Positions 11,801 through 23,800 of a stretch of 53,150 nucleotides of DNA are shown in pieces. Numbering within the stretch: the first letter of the stretch is position 1; every line of letters begins with the position of its first letter. Origin of the DNA: Phoronis australis (taxonomy: Eukaryota; Phoronida; Phoronidae); contig NMRA01000572.1 of the NCBI GenBank assembly GCA_002633005.1, positions 199,817 to 252,966 of the forward strand, in the 5' to 3' direction. Both the position numbers and the translations under genes were made by a program. Below the pieces are notes generated by a model. The model searched no databases. It was given only the letters and a program-made list of their open reading frames with translations, and was not told the DNA's origin.

Positions 11801-14800
11801 CTGGCAAGCCACGTTTTCAAATAGTTCACCCTAGGGTTAGTATTCATACTGTCAGTCAGTTAGCCCTCCATAGAATCAAGTCTTCAAATTATAGCCATTA
11901 CAATAATTTGAAGATTTGTTATTATTGCAATTACAAAACTCTAATTCCATTACAGTTACAAGCACTATTGTAGACATTTACTAGCTATTTTAAGAGAAAT
12001 CTGTATTTCATGGTCAAGTCTCCATAGTAAAAATCAGCTACTAGTAGTTTAATCTACCTGGTTGTCCACAATATGCGTGTTTACGTGCTGCGCATGCTCA
12101 ATTTGAAACTGCGGAGTCATGAATCTACAACAAATCGAGCATTTAAAAGCCTGCCTTTGAGACCAGAAATATGTATTTGAGATTCCACTCAACAATGAAG
12201 TGAAGTTAACATGACCCAAAAAAGACTGCTTAGACTTTTTATCACTTTCAAGAATGTTTGTTGGTGTCAAACTTCAGGGCATTTTCTGTATGTCTTTGTG
12301 ATCAATAGCCATTCACACACGGCATCATGTAATCTCTTATTGCTAGATACAGCTAAAGCTATGGCAATAACTCAATAGTTTCATGAGACAGGCCAGTACT
12401 GCCTTGAATTGTCAATATGGGACTGCACTAGACTGACTACGTGATAGATAAGGAAATATGAGGTGGTCACAATACATACAACCCTTGAGCACGTCGCTTC
12501 AGTTTCTCATAGTACTGTTTCTTATTGGCAGGTTTCTGGCCCGTCGTGGTTCGGAATACCTTGGGGTTGTCCAAGACATCTCTCGACACTCCGATCCTTG
12601 GAGCAAAAGACTCTACAATGGCACAATGATGAAAATTACTCAACACGTTTATCAAACCTGTGGTCGTACAAACACCAAATAATTTTCATACTCCGTGAGT
12701 AATTTTCTTTTAAGAAGTAGGTTTAAAGGAATTTTGGAAATGATTATTGCAAAGAATAATTGAAGGAAAGAACTCTCAATACCACTGACAGAATGTTACT
12801 TTTCATATTTTTGAATTTTATAAAATTTTCCACAAGTTTTCCATGAATTGTCTCATTTTCCATATCTTCCAGGTTTTCTATAATATGGAAACTGCATACA
12901 CTTAAAAGTTTACAATAACAGCAACTTTGGGAAGATCAGTTACTTTCAAGGGACCATTTTTACTTACATACTTTCGTGTCACATGGGAGGGAAGATCAAG
13001 TGCAAACGAAAAATCTTTCTTCAGACACTCCATTCTAACAAATCAAAATGCAAACATTTCTAATTTCAGCAATTGCACATTTTTTGGCTAAAAGTTTACT
13101 TGCATAGTTTCATTAAATTTGGTTACGATGAATAAAAGTGTTCTTCGCTTAGTTTCAGATCATTACATGTTTTTCGTAAATTTTGGGACACCAAAAACAA
13201 GTAAGCACTGAAAAAGGCTACAATCTATAAACATATAGAAAGTTTACTATTCAAGAATACACTTCAGCTTCACTCACCACTTTCCCAGTCTTCATAGCTG
13301 GGTGGGGGTGTCCATTTGTTGTAGGCGGGCACATCTGTGTTGCCCTTGAATACACCGTCCTCACTGGCTGCAACACAATGATTGACAAGTAACACGAAAT
13401 TATGATTGGCTACATTATTCAAACTAACAAATTAACAATGACATTTGATCAGACCTAAACAAAGATTAAAGAAGAATGCCACCCGATTTAATTTGTCTTT
13501 TTTAGCATCTTAATCGGTCTATATCCACATCGCCTCTTATACGGTCGACCTCACCTTGCCGAGAAGTGTCGCGTTAACCTGTGAAGAAGATGAGAAACGA
13601 TGCAGCGACGTCAGTGGTTAGTCCGCAAAGTGAATGCCGCTATATTGCGGTGTATCATTCCCGCTTGTCCGAACTATGAAGCTGCGAAGAAAGCGAGTAT
13701 ATCGTTTTTTCAACTTCCCCAAGAGCCTGAAATACTTAAGAAGTGGCTTCCGGTAGTGAAGAATGAAAGGTATGCTGTTAATAACAAGTATGAGGCCGTG
13801 AAACATCTCCGTGTCTGTGGTCGGCATTTCGTCGACAGTGATTTCTCTGACGAATTCCAGCTTACCAAAGAACTATTCATACGTTCCGTTGCCTATGCAT
13901 GTTCACGACGCCTCTCTAGTATTTCTTGATCAGTGTATTCTGGTTTGAAGAGATAGCCTGGGAAAGCTAACGATCCAACCCGTGAAGTCTTCGTCGGATG
14001 AGCTCACGACTAAGTTGGGATTGGTGCCGGGCGAGTTGCCATGTAGAGGTTTATTATTCTGCATTCTGTTTCTACTGAATTATTCTCATCCTAAAATGAT
14101 CCTAACCAAAGTTTATACGAAACTGAAACAAAGCCTGTCTCATTAGATACAATTTGTAATGCCTTGGAGTGCTCGTGAGTGCAAATGTTTTGAGAAGCCA
14201 GCAATGAATAAACCATTGTAATACCGGCTTTTGATGCCGGCAATCAAAGGTAATAGACCGGGCACCGAGGCCGTGTGAGCACGAGCTAATTCAGTGTTTG
14301 CTGACAGAAAGCTGTTGTGAAACAATTACTCGATTTTATATGATATGGTCACATGTTAGGGGAATCTTTATTTAGAAATACAAATACATTATTCAAATCA
14401 TTGTTACTGTACAACCTTTGTCCTGACGGTCTGTGGAAGGGGAAAACGACTTTGCACCCCCCCNCAAGTAATTACTCAACTCAAGCTGTTTTATGTTTGT
14501 GTTTGTTGCCGCGCCGGGCCTGATCAGGTTCTGAGCCACTGGCCAGGATAATAAGTCAGTCTGGCCGCGACGGGCCTGACTGGGATCCGAGCCACTGGCC
14601 GGGATAACAAACGTTTTGTGCGTTTTGTTTGTATGTCCAAATACCAGTAAATCCAGAACAGCGAAATAAAACAACACATTTTTATAAGAATTCGGTGTAT
14701 TTTTAAGGGTTTTACATTGAAGTTTGATGATTTATTGGTGTTAAACGATGAATTCAAGCGATAAGCTGACACCACTAACCCAAGTTGTAAACTGCTGAAC

Positions 14801-17800
14801 CGACTGCGTGTGAAACCCTTAAAATAGGTCACTGGATAATTTCAACACCTGCGTCTGCCGCCAGGTGTCAGGTAACGCAACCGAACCTGTCGTAATCGAG
14901 TAGAACTACTCGATCTAAATTGATACAAAATAGGTTTTTTGGGTGTCATTCTCCTTTAAGTCCTTGCGTGACACAATGTAATATACGTGCACAATCAATA
15001 CATATCATTTGCAATCTGACAATGGAACAAGAGCAACACAGAGCATTGAAATGCCCTCACAACAGCACCGTTAACAGTGTGCTTGTTGGTGTGTCTTTAG
15101 TATCATAAAAATGACCACTAGAGGGCACAGAATCCATTAAAACCTGTCTGAAATTGGAAAGCTGCTCTCAACTCTCTAATACAAAAATATTTGCCTAACT
15201 TCTTAAAAATACGCCAAGAACTCTTAAAATACAGAGGAAAATGAAAAAAAAAATTGGCACTAGTGGGCACAATGGTACTCGGATCAGTTCGACACTCGTT
15301 AACATTGTAGTTGACTCTACAGAAACATATCTCTCAAGTTTCACAAAGCTACTCCACAGTGTCCACAGACACAAAAAATCACCAATAGGGGTGTCAGATT
15401 AGTCACTCCTGCCTGAAAGTCAGCGTCTGTTGCCTTCTCCTCAGGAACACATCTGCAAACTTTTATCATGATTTTTGAGCGATTTGACAGATAGAGAGGT
15501 GGACGACAGATAATGGACTCAAAATTAACAAAAATTGCAGATGGTGGCGTAAATTACATCAAATATGTCGAAAAAGGAATGAAATCGTCGTCTCCTTAAT
15601 AAAAACGATTCAACAACTTTCAAATAATTCCATCAAGGAACTCTGAAAACACAGAGGCAAAGTAAAAAATAAAATTGCGACTAGGAGGCACAGCGTTAGA
15701 GGAACCATTCCAAAATTCTTTGTCGGCTTCATAGGAACACATCTGCCAAATTTCACCGAGATGCTGCAAAGAGTTTAGGAGATACAATATTGGACAACAA
15801 CGAAGGCCCAGACAGAGATGATGATAATATGAACCCATATGTTTATATGTGGGTGCATAAAAAGCAGACTACTTTTGCAACATAAGCAAGTCACAGCAAC
15901 GAAAAGAAAAAAATTAAATTTTCTACCATCTGACCCATTTCAGAAGACAGAGGATGAGGCAAGGCAAACGAAAACACTTGAAAGGTGGTCTTTTGATTTG
16001 CTAACCATTCTCACTTCCTCACGTTTCGATTGGCATACAGTCCATAATATAACTGAACAGTTGGCCAATCACAAAGCAGAAAATATCTTCTGTGTCATTG
16101 CATAACATTTCCAGAACAGAGAAAATGAGACCAATGACCGACTCCAGCATTGTTTGCTGTGTCAGACAACAAACCTTGGAACAAGTTTGCATCAAGGTAC
16201 CCCATGCAGCGTCACCAGCGTTTTGGACTGTGTTTTGGTCCGTTTTTTGGCATAGAGCCTTTTATTGTTTTAATACATGTTGGCGTTTCTAATCACACAT
16301 GATAAAATGATGGTGGAATGAATGATTCACTAATTGCTCGAACAGCAAAATGCGATTTTGACCAATTCATAATACTTTGCAACATTGCATGCTTAATTTA
16401 AGTCAAAGTTGACACTGATCATTTTAGATGCTATTTACACACTAACCTGCAGCGAAACAGAACACAATAATACCATAATACTAACCAGTGGCATACACGT
16501 CTTGCTCGATCATGTGACGGTTTTCACATCTCAGCATGTGATAGCGCAGCTCCGGTTTAGGCATCTCGTGCCGTGCATTGAATGGGCACACGGCGTACTC
16601 CTTTCCAGTCCAGTTCTGGCGAAAGTTGAAGATTAAGTGCAATATGAGTTCAGTTGAAGATCTAAGTGCTATCTTTCAACGACAAAGCCAGTACTTTTAA
16701 TTTAACAAGAGCAACAGAAGGGTGATGACAAGAGCCCATGCTGATGGTGCATCAAAAACAACACGTTTCTAGGGGCCACTAGGTGCTGCAGTGATTGAAT
16801 TTACTCAAAAATCAAACAATTCAGGCGTATTGTCCTCACATAGCTCTGAGTCATCTATCAATCAGTTCTCTATGCTACACCTGTCAATCAGTTCTCTATA
16901 CATCATCTGTCAATCAGTTCTCTCTATATATCATCTGTCAAATCACTTTTCTACATATCATCTGGATACGTTCTTCCCTAACACTTTAAAAACTTTGATT
17001 TGAATATTTTTCTAATGGATTTACTATCCACTTTCATTTATAATAGCAAACTCAAATTTTGTAATTTGGTATCTGTCAGTAACCACCCTTTTTATATTTA
17101 ATGATAGTATAATTGTAATTCTGCTTGCACATAACGTTATCAATTTGCAGGCAGTAATTTTATTACTTTTTGTTCAATTTCTTAAGATGAAATAAACAGT
17201 TATCTAAGTAAGTACTTTAAAAGCCCGATAACAAAATGGACAATAGGGGAGGCTGAAGGAGCCACACTCCTCCAAATATAATGGTGACGACACACTTGAC
17301 ATTATATACCTCTGTGTCAAATTTCATTGAAATTCAGCAATCAGTTCTCCAGATATCATAGCTAAATGCTCTACAAAATGGCCACTAGGAGGTGCTGCAG
17401 TGGTCAAATCCATCTGAAAATCAAATGGTGCTGGGGCATTGCCATCAGATACCTCTGCATTAAAGGAGAATGCCACCCGATTTAATTAGTCTTTTTTACC
17501 GTCTTAATTGGTCTATATTCACATCGCCTCTTATACGGTTGACCTCACCTTGCCAAGAGGTGTAGCGTTAACCTGTGAGGAAGGTGAGAAGCGACGCAGC
17601 ATCATCAGAGGTTCATCTGCAGAGTGAATGCCGCTATAATGAGGCACATTGGTTACCACTTCTCCGAACTATGAAGCTGCGAAGAAAGCGGATAAATCGT
17701 TTTTTTCGACTTCCTCGAGAGTCCGAAATGCCTAGGAAGTGGCTCGCGGTAGTGAAGAATGAAAGGTATGCTGTTAATAGCAAGTATGAGACCGTTAAAC

Positions 17801-20800
17801 ATCTAAATGTCTGTGGCCGGCATTTTGTCGACAGTGATTTCTCTGACGAATTTCGGCTTACCAAAGAACTATCCATACGTTCCGTTGCCTATGCATGTTC
17901 ACGGCGCCTCGCTAATATATATTGATCAGTGTATTCCGGTTCGAACTGATAGGCTGTGAAACCTAACGATCCGACCCGTGAAGTCTTTGTCAGATGAGCT
18001 CTAAGTCGGGATTGGCGCCGGGCGAGTTGCCATGTAGACGTTTATTGTTGTGCGTTCTGTTTCAAAATGAATTATTCTCATCCTAAAATGATCCTAACCA
18101 ATGCTTATATGAAACTGACACAAAGCCTGATACAATTTGTAATGCCTTGGAGTGCTCGTGAGTGCAAATGTTTTGAGAAGCCAGCAATGAATAAACCACT
18201 GCGTTACCAGCTTTTGATGCCGGCAACGAAGGTAATTGACTGGGCACCGAGGCCGCGTGAGAGCATGCTAATTCAGTGTTTGCTGACAGAAAGCTGTTGT
18301 GAAACAATTACTCGATTTTATAAGCTATTGTCACATGTTAGGGGAATCATTATTAAGAAATAAAAATACATTATTCAAATCGTTGTTACTGTACAACATT
18401 TGCCCTCACGGTCTGTGGAAGGGGAACCCGAGTTTGGCGGCACCCGACAAGTAAGTAGCTTTTCAGTTTCGTGGCTAATGCACATAAATAATGGGGCTAT
18501 TCGGAGAATTCTCCTCGCGGTGTTGCTGCTGTACAAGTGGTGATTGAATTGCGCAAGCGTGGCTGTCTGCACGTAAACAACTGGTAAAAATGCGTCGTTG
18601 CGCTAAGCCTTATTACTGCTAATTTCCCTGGTGCAAGTCTTCGACAGGTGGCCACAAATTCCCATAAGACCTAAGGTTACTATATTCATGGACAATTGCG
18701 GTCAACAGGGTCAACTAACTGACAAAAAGTGTGTGGATGCTGAAGCCACGTGTGTGCTCTATGACTATGCAGTTTGGAGACTACACAACATTACTTGGTA
18801 AGTTTTTAGCAATCTGTTTCTATCAACATCATTCGGTGATGTTATCCCCACCAGTTAAACCACTGAATAACAGGTTTACTGAGTGGAACTAAGTGTTTCT
18901 TTTTGGAAACTCACCCGATGCCGGGTAGGCTAGCAGCACATATTCATATTGTCCTGGGTGGGAGTGCTCCCAAAATATGAGGTGTATGGTACGTGAAGCA
19001 CAGAAGTCAAGAATGACTTTTTCACAGCAGTTTCTCTTCAAACTTCAAAAATATGCTGTTTACAATAAAATTCTCTAGATGAGTGAGTTTCCTTATTTTA
19101 TCTTGGACCCCACCCCCTGGACCACCAGCTCAGTTATCGAATTAACATGAATAAGCCTTAATTCAGTAAATGTCGTAACATTGCATTGGAAAAAAATGAC
19201 ACCTAGAATGAATTTTACTTGTTGAGATCAGAAGCACATTTTAAGTGTCATGAAAAATACACATTGTTAAATAACTTTTAGCCTGTTTCACATATTTTAA
19301 TTCAGATATTAGGTAAGACTTGGGTACAAAGGTTATTAGATTCTACACATAAACATGAAGATGAAATGTCAAGTATGTTCTGCCTTACAAAAGTAGTTTT
19401 GTCTTGTCTTTTCTTTTACAATTTGCTAATATTTCTATTCTGTTACAGGCGAGAAAAAACAACTGAAACCAACCGCCTGACCATCTATTTCACCGTTGGA
19501 CAAAGTGAAAAGCAATCCTTCAGCAATAACCTGAGAGAATTGAACGGAATTCAGAAATTCAGCATCTGATATGCCTGATTATGGACTCCCTCGCAATGTT
19601 GTTTCTTTCTGTGCTTTTTCAGTTTGCCATTTGTTTTTAAATACACTGATAATTGTTTATTCTCGAATCTTGTGCATAGCAGATTCTTATCCAGCTACCT
19701 ACAATTCAAAACATACAATAAGACAATCGATGCAGTTCCTGAATGTCATTTCCCAATAATCTGTACCAAATTGAAAAGTTTTTACCAATAGTATAAAGCC
19801 TTTCTTCTGAAAGGAAAATTTAATGTCACTCAGCTTTTGGCTTTCATTTCACTGGGTTCTAGTTTCAATGGCCTATAGAAGCGCTTGTAAAAAAGGTCCA
19901 GTTTCAACACGTGGCTTTCTTAAATGTAACCTCATTCAGCCTCAATAACATCCACAATTAGATCCTTGAAGGTAAACACAGCAGCATATCACTTGAATCC
20001 TTTTGAGCCCAAAATCAGACTCTAAACTAGATCAGAGTGTGACTAGGTCTTCTTTAGCTTCAGTCCCTCATGTTTCTTCCAGGAAAGGAAATAAGCTATT
20101 GTCCACACATGACTCATTGCCTATGAAAGGGCATCCTCACCAACAAGGCTTATTTGTGTAGCAGTCAGATATAGTTCGTCTGGATACACAGACAGTCCAC
20201 TGGCACATTGTCTTATGGTAACTTAGTACTGCGATTCACATTTCTCCAGGGCCACTGACTTGCACATTGTGCCATGCAGCACTGCTGGTGTGTGGAAGTG
20301 CTGTGGGAAGAGAACGGAGTAACAAAGCTTGTCTATGATACAGCTTGAAGTGGCCTTAAAATGTCACTGAACCTGGAACAAATATTGAAATATGAATAGT
20401 TAAGTACTCCAGATTGGATCAAAAATGTTATCCGTTTTTCAAAAATATATGGTGATTGGTCTACAGTTTCACATAAAAGTAAATAATTACTATTTTCAGA
20501 AACCAAGGGTGTATATAATGAGTATTGCATAAAAGTGTGTTTTTATTCTTTATCCCTAGCCATAACAATTCTTTAAAAGCATCACTTGTCTGTAAAATAT
20601 ACAATTTTTTTGAGACAACTTCAAACCTTTGTTACCCATTTTCAAGCCTTTTTAATTTTGATACTTTCAGCAATTTTAAACTCAGATTACAGGTTCATGG
20701 GTCTGTCAAGCATACTTCTAGCCTAGGGTTGAGGGAACCGTTTTTAATTCTTCTAATAGAAGATATGAAGACTTGGGTCATTTAAAAATGATGGATAATC

Positions 20801-23800
20801 TTTCTGTTGTTTAAGAGTAATTATAAATCGTAAGGCACCATCAAAAATGCAATTTTCACAAAAATGGCAGTCATTTGAATTGATAACGACTTGCAACATT
20901 TCAAGACATGAGTTAAGACTATTCAGTCACTGTGAATTCGGAATATGTAATATATTTTCGTGGTTTTACAATTGATACAAGTAGCAAAACAGTTTCATGA
21001 AATCAACTTGAAGGGACTTCGTCAAGGTTAAGAATTACCTCACCATGCTCTTTTCCCCAAACATGTATTACCTGTCATTTCCACACATTCAGTTGTACCA
21101 AATATTACAACCCCCCATGCCAATCCCCCCTCGGGACTTGAATAAGTAATTTAACAAAATGACTTTAAAAATAGCTGTTCCTTTTCAAAGGCTTTGTTCG
21201 TTGTCTCCAATATTGAAAGTAGGCTTTGACAACAGATCTGCACTGGATGGGAAGATCTTGTTGGTTAGCTGCAGTCAAATGCTAAAAACCAATTTTTGTC
21301 CATTCAGGGACGGTGCAGAAGCGATGCATATCTCCTCTGCACGGTACAAGCCTTCAAACCTAAAAACCAAAGGTTACGTGAAAACTGACGTGATACATTT
21401 CCATTTCAACGTGTAATAGATTTCCAGAAGACATATGATAGGGAGTAAACAAATAGTCTAATGCAATGGATATTTATCACTCACGTACCCTTTGCCATTG
21501 GGATTGGATTGTAATCTTAACTCATTAACCTGTATCGAGTTGACAGCATAAACATTCAGCATTGATTGATGTAACTGTCACTGATAAACTTTTAGAAATC
21601 ATTCCAAACAATAATAATGCTTTGATGTACGAAAAGATCCCGATTGCTACGTCAAGTATCGTATCACATATCACAACATACAAAGATTAACCAGACTCTG
21701 GCTTGCGACTGACTGCCGCGAAGTCGACATCGGCGAGTGCCTCAGTTAACAGGCATCGGTAGAATAATCATGGAATAATCGTTAAAATAATCACAAACCT
21801 TACCTTTGTATGAGGTCGTGCTTACTTCCTCTCATAGAAGCACCCTTTTTACGTAATCTCAGATTCAGTTGGCACGGCTGCAAGCCATTTCACTATGTAT
21901 TTAAAGGGCTCACGAAATCGAGGCTGTTAATCTATCACCACTAGTACACGCACGCCCTCTAGTTATTGTAGATTTTCCGAATAGCCCCATTACTTGCACA
22001 TTATTTTTTTGGCTCACTATTATATAGTCTCTTCGTGACTGGAGGTTTAGTTTTCAACTCAAGCTGGTTTATGTTTGTGCCAGTCCCGGCGGCTGTGACG
22101 GGCCTGATCGGGTTCCGAGCCACTGGCCGGGATAACAAGCGTTTTGTGCGCTTAGAAAAAAAAAATCTCAAGTATAAACAACACAGATCTACATTCTCCT
22201 GCCTGTATTTCACGGAAGAATACTTGGAATTTATCTCCGAACAGACCCCAAACTCCTGCTGCGGACCTTGGTAAACTGGCCTGCCGAACTGTAGGCTACG
22301 GTGTATCCAAATACCGGTAAATCCGTAACAGCGAAATAAAACAACACGTATTAATAAGAACTCGGGTGTATTTTTAAGGCTTTTACATCGAAGTTTGACG
22401 ATTTATTGGTGTTAAACGATGAATTCAAGAGACAAGCTGACACCACTAACCAGTGTTGTGAACTGCTGAACAGACTGCGTGTGAAACCAATTACGTCATT
22501 GGATAATTTCAACACCTCCGTCTGCCGTCAGGTAACGCAACCGAACCTTCTGTTATGGAGCAGAACAACTCGATCTAAATTGATACAAAATAGGTTGTTT
22601 TTTGGGTGGCATTCTCCTTTAAGTTCATTGAAATCTGTTAATCCATTCTCGATAAAATCCGAATGTGCACCTCCCTACCACTTGAAAAGCCCTTGTCGAG
22701 AACTAAGTGGCCACTAGGCGGTGCTGCCGTAGGCGCTGCAGTGGTTGAATCCACCCGTGGTGCCTACACATTGACATTACATACATTTGTAAAGTTTCAT
22801 CGAAAGTGTCAGTCATTCGCTAGATATTATTGGGAAACGCTCTTCCCAAAAGGAACAACTGAAAAGCCCTTGTCAAGAACAAAATGGTTACTAGGAGGTC
22901 CTGAAGTGGTTGAATCAGCCTGAAAATTTTATGGTGACAATGCATTGACATCATGTACCTTCATTAAAATCTGTCAGTCGGACCACTAAATATCATCTGG
23001 AAACATTCTCCTCAAAAATGGCCGCAAGGAGATGCTGCAGTGGTCGAATCTGCATCAAAATATGTTGCTGGCACATTCATATCACACACCTCTGCGTCAA
23101 GTTTCAATGAAAGCTTAAAAGCAAGTTGATGAATTTCGCTTAACAGTAGGGGTTAGTTTCAGCAGTTGACGCAGGGGAATTCCTGATGATTAATCCTAAA
23201 CACTTTCAATTCACAATAGCAAAAGATAAGAATACAATGACATTATTTTGAAAGCAAAACATGCCTTATAGCCACTTTAAAGGGACACTTCCTTCTTGGT
23301 AACGGCAAAACCCGACAATCATAAAGGGGCTGATGAACTGAACAGATCGCCTTAAAATTTTCCTTGACATGATAGCAATTGTTTTGCACCATCAAAAGCT
23401 ATTTACAGCACACCTGTGACAACAACCAACCAAATTATGACAGGATTGGTCAAGCCTGTAAATACCATGGCAATTAGACACACATTCTTACTTCCCAATA
23501 CACTGAATATGTTTGGGGATGGATAAGGCATGGTTTATATTAATGACCTTCCTGATAACCTGTCATGTAGCACATACCTTTATGCAGATGACACGGCGCT
23601 TTTTTACCCCTTCGCAGGGAGCAGCCCTGAATGTTCTTTGCAGCTTCAACACGACTTAAATAAACTAAGCTACTGGTCACAAGAATGGAGAATGAATTTT
23701 AAACCAGAAAAAAGCGTTGACCTTACCTTCTCCAAATCTACTAATGCTCTCTTCCTTGTTGACCCGTCTTATGACCTTAAACTTAATGATGAAATCATTC

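Larger units (their letters stand above)
17464..22618. mobile_element. Kolobok-type DNA transposon, copy 2 (5155 bp, with nested insertion)
   Basis: The ends are perfect inverted repeats: AGGAGAATGCCACCC at 17464 and GGGTGGCATTCTCCT ending at 22618. TTAA flanks both sides (17460-17463 and 22619-22622). The outer parts align with copy 1 (left to about 18455, right from about 22054). The middle is a separate 3.5-kb element. Removing 17464-22622 restores a repeat phrase (tacctctgca-ttaa-gttcattgaaat) seen elsewhere in the window, which confirms the insertion. Confidence 0.88.

Noticed and set aside
12049-12270. Cys/His-rich frame resembling a zinc finger ([14 protein letters not shown]...)
   Set aside because: Finger spacing is irregular, the acceptor is unclear, and the GTSF1-like exon 4 to exon 5 join is in phase without it.
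17464-22618. piggyBac assignment for the TTAA elements
   Set aside because: The only transposase-related domain is THAP, which fits Kolobok; no piggyBac DDD motifs are seen.
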